Below are positions 62,887 to 64,000 of a stretch of 64,000 nt of DNA, piece after piece. Position numbers and translations under genes: made by a program. Numbering within the stretch: the stretch's first letter is position 1; every line of letters starts with the position of its first letter. Source of the DNA: Streptomyces sp. HUAS ZL42 (lineage in GTDB: Bacteria > Actinomycetota > Actinomycetes > Streptomycetales > Streptomycetaceae); contig NZ_CP160403.1 in the NCBI RefSeq assembly GCF_040782645.1, forward strand, positions 2,666,001-2,730,000, given 5' to 3'. The notes under the pieces are model-generated. The model worked only from the letters and a program-made list of their open reading frames with translations, was not told where the DNA came from and made no database searches.

Positions 62887-64000
62887 GCACCACCGCTGAG
62901 CTTCTGAAGGGGGCGGCCGAGCTGTTCCCCGACGAGGTCGTGACGTCCGCGCACGTACGCCACCTCGACCTGCCGTTCGGTGCGGGGCGCTTCGCCCTCA
63001 TCACCCTGGACAACGGCTTCGACCACACCAAGCCGACGACCTTCGGCCCGGCCTCGCTCGCGAACCTCAACGCCGCGATCGACCAGGTCGAGAAGGAGGC
63101 CGCGGCCGGCGAGATCGTCGGCGTCGGCATCACCGGCAAGCCGTTCATCTTCGCCGTCGGCGCGGACCTCAAGGGCGTCGAGCTCCTCAAGGAGTACGAC
63201 CACGCGCTCGCCATCGGCAAGGGCGGCCACGAGGTCTTCAAGCGCCTGTCCGGCATCGCGGTCCCGACCTTCGCGTACTACAACGGCGCCGCGATGGGCG
63301 GCGGCGTCGAGGTCGGTCTGCACTGCAACTACCGGACCGTGTCGAAGGCGCTGCCCGCCTTCTCGCTCCCCGAGGTCTTCCTCGGCCTGGTCCCCGGCTG
63401 GGGCGGCTGCACCCTGCTGCCGAACCTGATCGGCGCCGACAAGGCCGTCTCGGTCATCATCGAGAACTCCCTCAACCAGAACAAGCAGCTCAAGGGTCAG
63501 CAGGTATTCGACCTCGGCATCGCCGACGCCATCTTCGAGGGCGCCGACTTCCTTGAGCAGTCGCTGATCTGGACCGCCCAGGTGCTGAAGGGCGACGTCG
63601 AGGTCGAGCGCCCGGTGATCGACCGCGGCGAGGCCTGGGACCAGGCCGTCGCCAAGGGCCGCTTCATCGCCGACGGCAAGGTGCACGGCGCCGCTCCGGC
63701 CGCCTACCGCGCCCTCGACATCATCGCCGCCGCCAAGAACGGCGACCTGCAGCAGGGCTACGACGCCGAGGACAAGGCACTCGCCGACCTGATCATGGGC
63801 GGCGAACTGCGCGCCGGTATCTACGCGTTCAACCTGGTGCAGAAGCGCGGCAAGCGTCCGGCGGGCGCGCCGGACAAGTCGCTGGCCCGACCGGTCACCA
63901 AGGTCGGTGTCGTCGGCGCCGGTCTGATGGCCTCCCAGCTCGCGCTGCTCTTCCTGCGCCGCCTGGAGGTCCCGGTCGTCCTCACGGACATCGACCAGGA
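62883..64000 (+). CDS. fadB: Fatty-acid oxidation complex alpha subunit FadB, partial
   Basis: The first 372 residues of a multifunctional enzyme; it runs off the right edge. The enoyl-CoA hydratase part has GITGKPFIFAVGADLKG, AYYNGAAMGGGVEVGLH and LPEVFLGLVPGWGG (catalytic Glu). VGVVGAGLMASQLALLFL begins the NAD-binding dehydrogenase domain that continues outside. The GTG at 62883 overlaps the FadA stop. With FadA it hydrates, oxidises and cleaves 3-hydroxyacyl-CoA intermediates. Confidence 0.93.
   Translation, partial: MSTTAELLKGAAELFPDEVVTSAHVRHLDLPFGAGRFALITLDNGFDHTKPTTFGPASLANLNAAIDQVEKEAAAGEIVGVGITGKPFIFAVGADLKGVELLKEYDHALAIGKGGHEVFKRLSGIAVPTFAYYNGAAMGGGVEVGLHCNYRTVSKALPAFSLPEVFLGLVPGWGGCTLLPNLIGADKAVSVIIENSLNQNKQLKGQQVFDLGIADAIFEGADFLEQSLIWTAQVLKGDVEVERPVIDRGEAWDQAVAKGRFIADGKVHGAAPAAYRALDIIAAAKNGDLQQGYDAEDKALADLIMGGELRAGIYAFNLVQKRGKRPAGAPDKSLARPVTKVGVVGAGLMASQLALLFLRRLEVPVVLTDIDQ

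Noticed and set aside
1..64000. CRISPR arrays, rRNA operons, intact insertion sequences
   Set aside because: No regularly spaced repeats, no rRNA sequence and no transposase-like protein were found.

Overview
The window is very GC-rich, uses almost only G/C third codon positions, starts many genes with GTG, and packs genes into operons with 4-bp ATGA or GTGA overlaps. Several genes look leaderless (a TAGCGT-like -10 a few bases before the start codon). Together with the gene content (hemE - DUF3000 - response regulator - RNase D - fadA - fadB, hemQ/hemY, a murC outside any division cluster, PaaX- and SARP-era style catabolic loci) this points to a Streptomyces chromosome. No rRNA, tRNA, CRISPR array or intact insertion sequence was seen.

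Layout. (1) 1-5544, minus strand: a tightly overlapping four-gene operon coding for an alpha/beta hydrolase, a caspase-like protease with a VMAP-type C-terminal half, a MoxR-type AAA ATPase and a vWA protein that runs off the left edge. This matches the vWA-MoxR-associated (VMAP) ternary conflict systems, with an added hydrolase. (2) 5807-10031: an amino-sugar-type module of a SIS-domain enzyme, an RpiR regulator, a BadF-type sugar kinase and a GH5-like glycosidase. (3) 10101-11150: a UPF0104 membrane protein. (4) 11244-19748: a probable salicylate-type aromatic-acid locus: AAHS permease, PaaX repressor, salicylyl-CoA 5-hydroxylase-like flavoenzyme, two acyl-CoA-forming enzymes and an esterase-like hydrolase. 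A 32-bp block is shared by the permease and hydroxylase promoters. (5) 19887-29506: an accessory signalling and conflict island: a frameshifted vWA remnant, a PknG-like kinase with TPR tail, a GlnX-like membrane protein and a solute-binding lipoprotein (the pknG-glnX-glnH architecture), then DUF2071, an NB-ARC/TPR STAND ATPase and a DUF4232 lipoprotein.

(6) 30064-43483: PhoD phosphatase, FG-GAP secreted protein, MsrB, MurC, a USP-like protein, a RibD-C reductase, a MITE-like 26-bp inverted repeat, ZapE, a small secreted protein, beta-carbonic anhydrase with a SulP transporter (a probable CO2/bicarbonate pair), an SPFH protein and a PhoX-like protein. (7) 43517-51087: PEBP lipoprotein, polysaccharide deacetylase, zinc-ribbon peptide, PTH2-like protein, a DUF692 (MNIO) oxygenase fused to a partner-like domain, DUF4142, a TIGR04222-type membrane protein and a secreted tripeptidyl-aminopeptidase-like hydrolase.

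(8) 51202-64000: conserved core. HemQ and HemY/CgoX form a two-gene haem operon and HemE lies 5 kb away, consistent with the coproporphyrin-dependent haem route of actinobacteria. Between and after them lie a DUF4349 lipoprotein, a CoA-disulfide-reductase-like flavoprotein, a rhomboid protease, DUF3000, an atypical LuxR-type response regulator, RNase D, and fadA/fadB of fatty-acid beta-oxidation behind a perfect 16-bp palindrome. The two copies of a dispersed intergenic repeat (near 51.1 and 56.0 kb) lie in opposite orientation.

The most promising targets for a new system are the caspase/MoxR/vWA/hydrolase operon, the kinase-membrane protein-lipoprotein sensor operon beside a decayed vWA gene, and the fused MNIO enzyme near a TIGR04222 protein.
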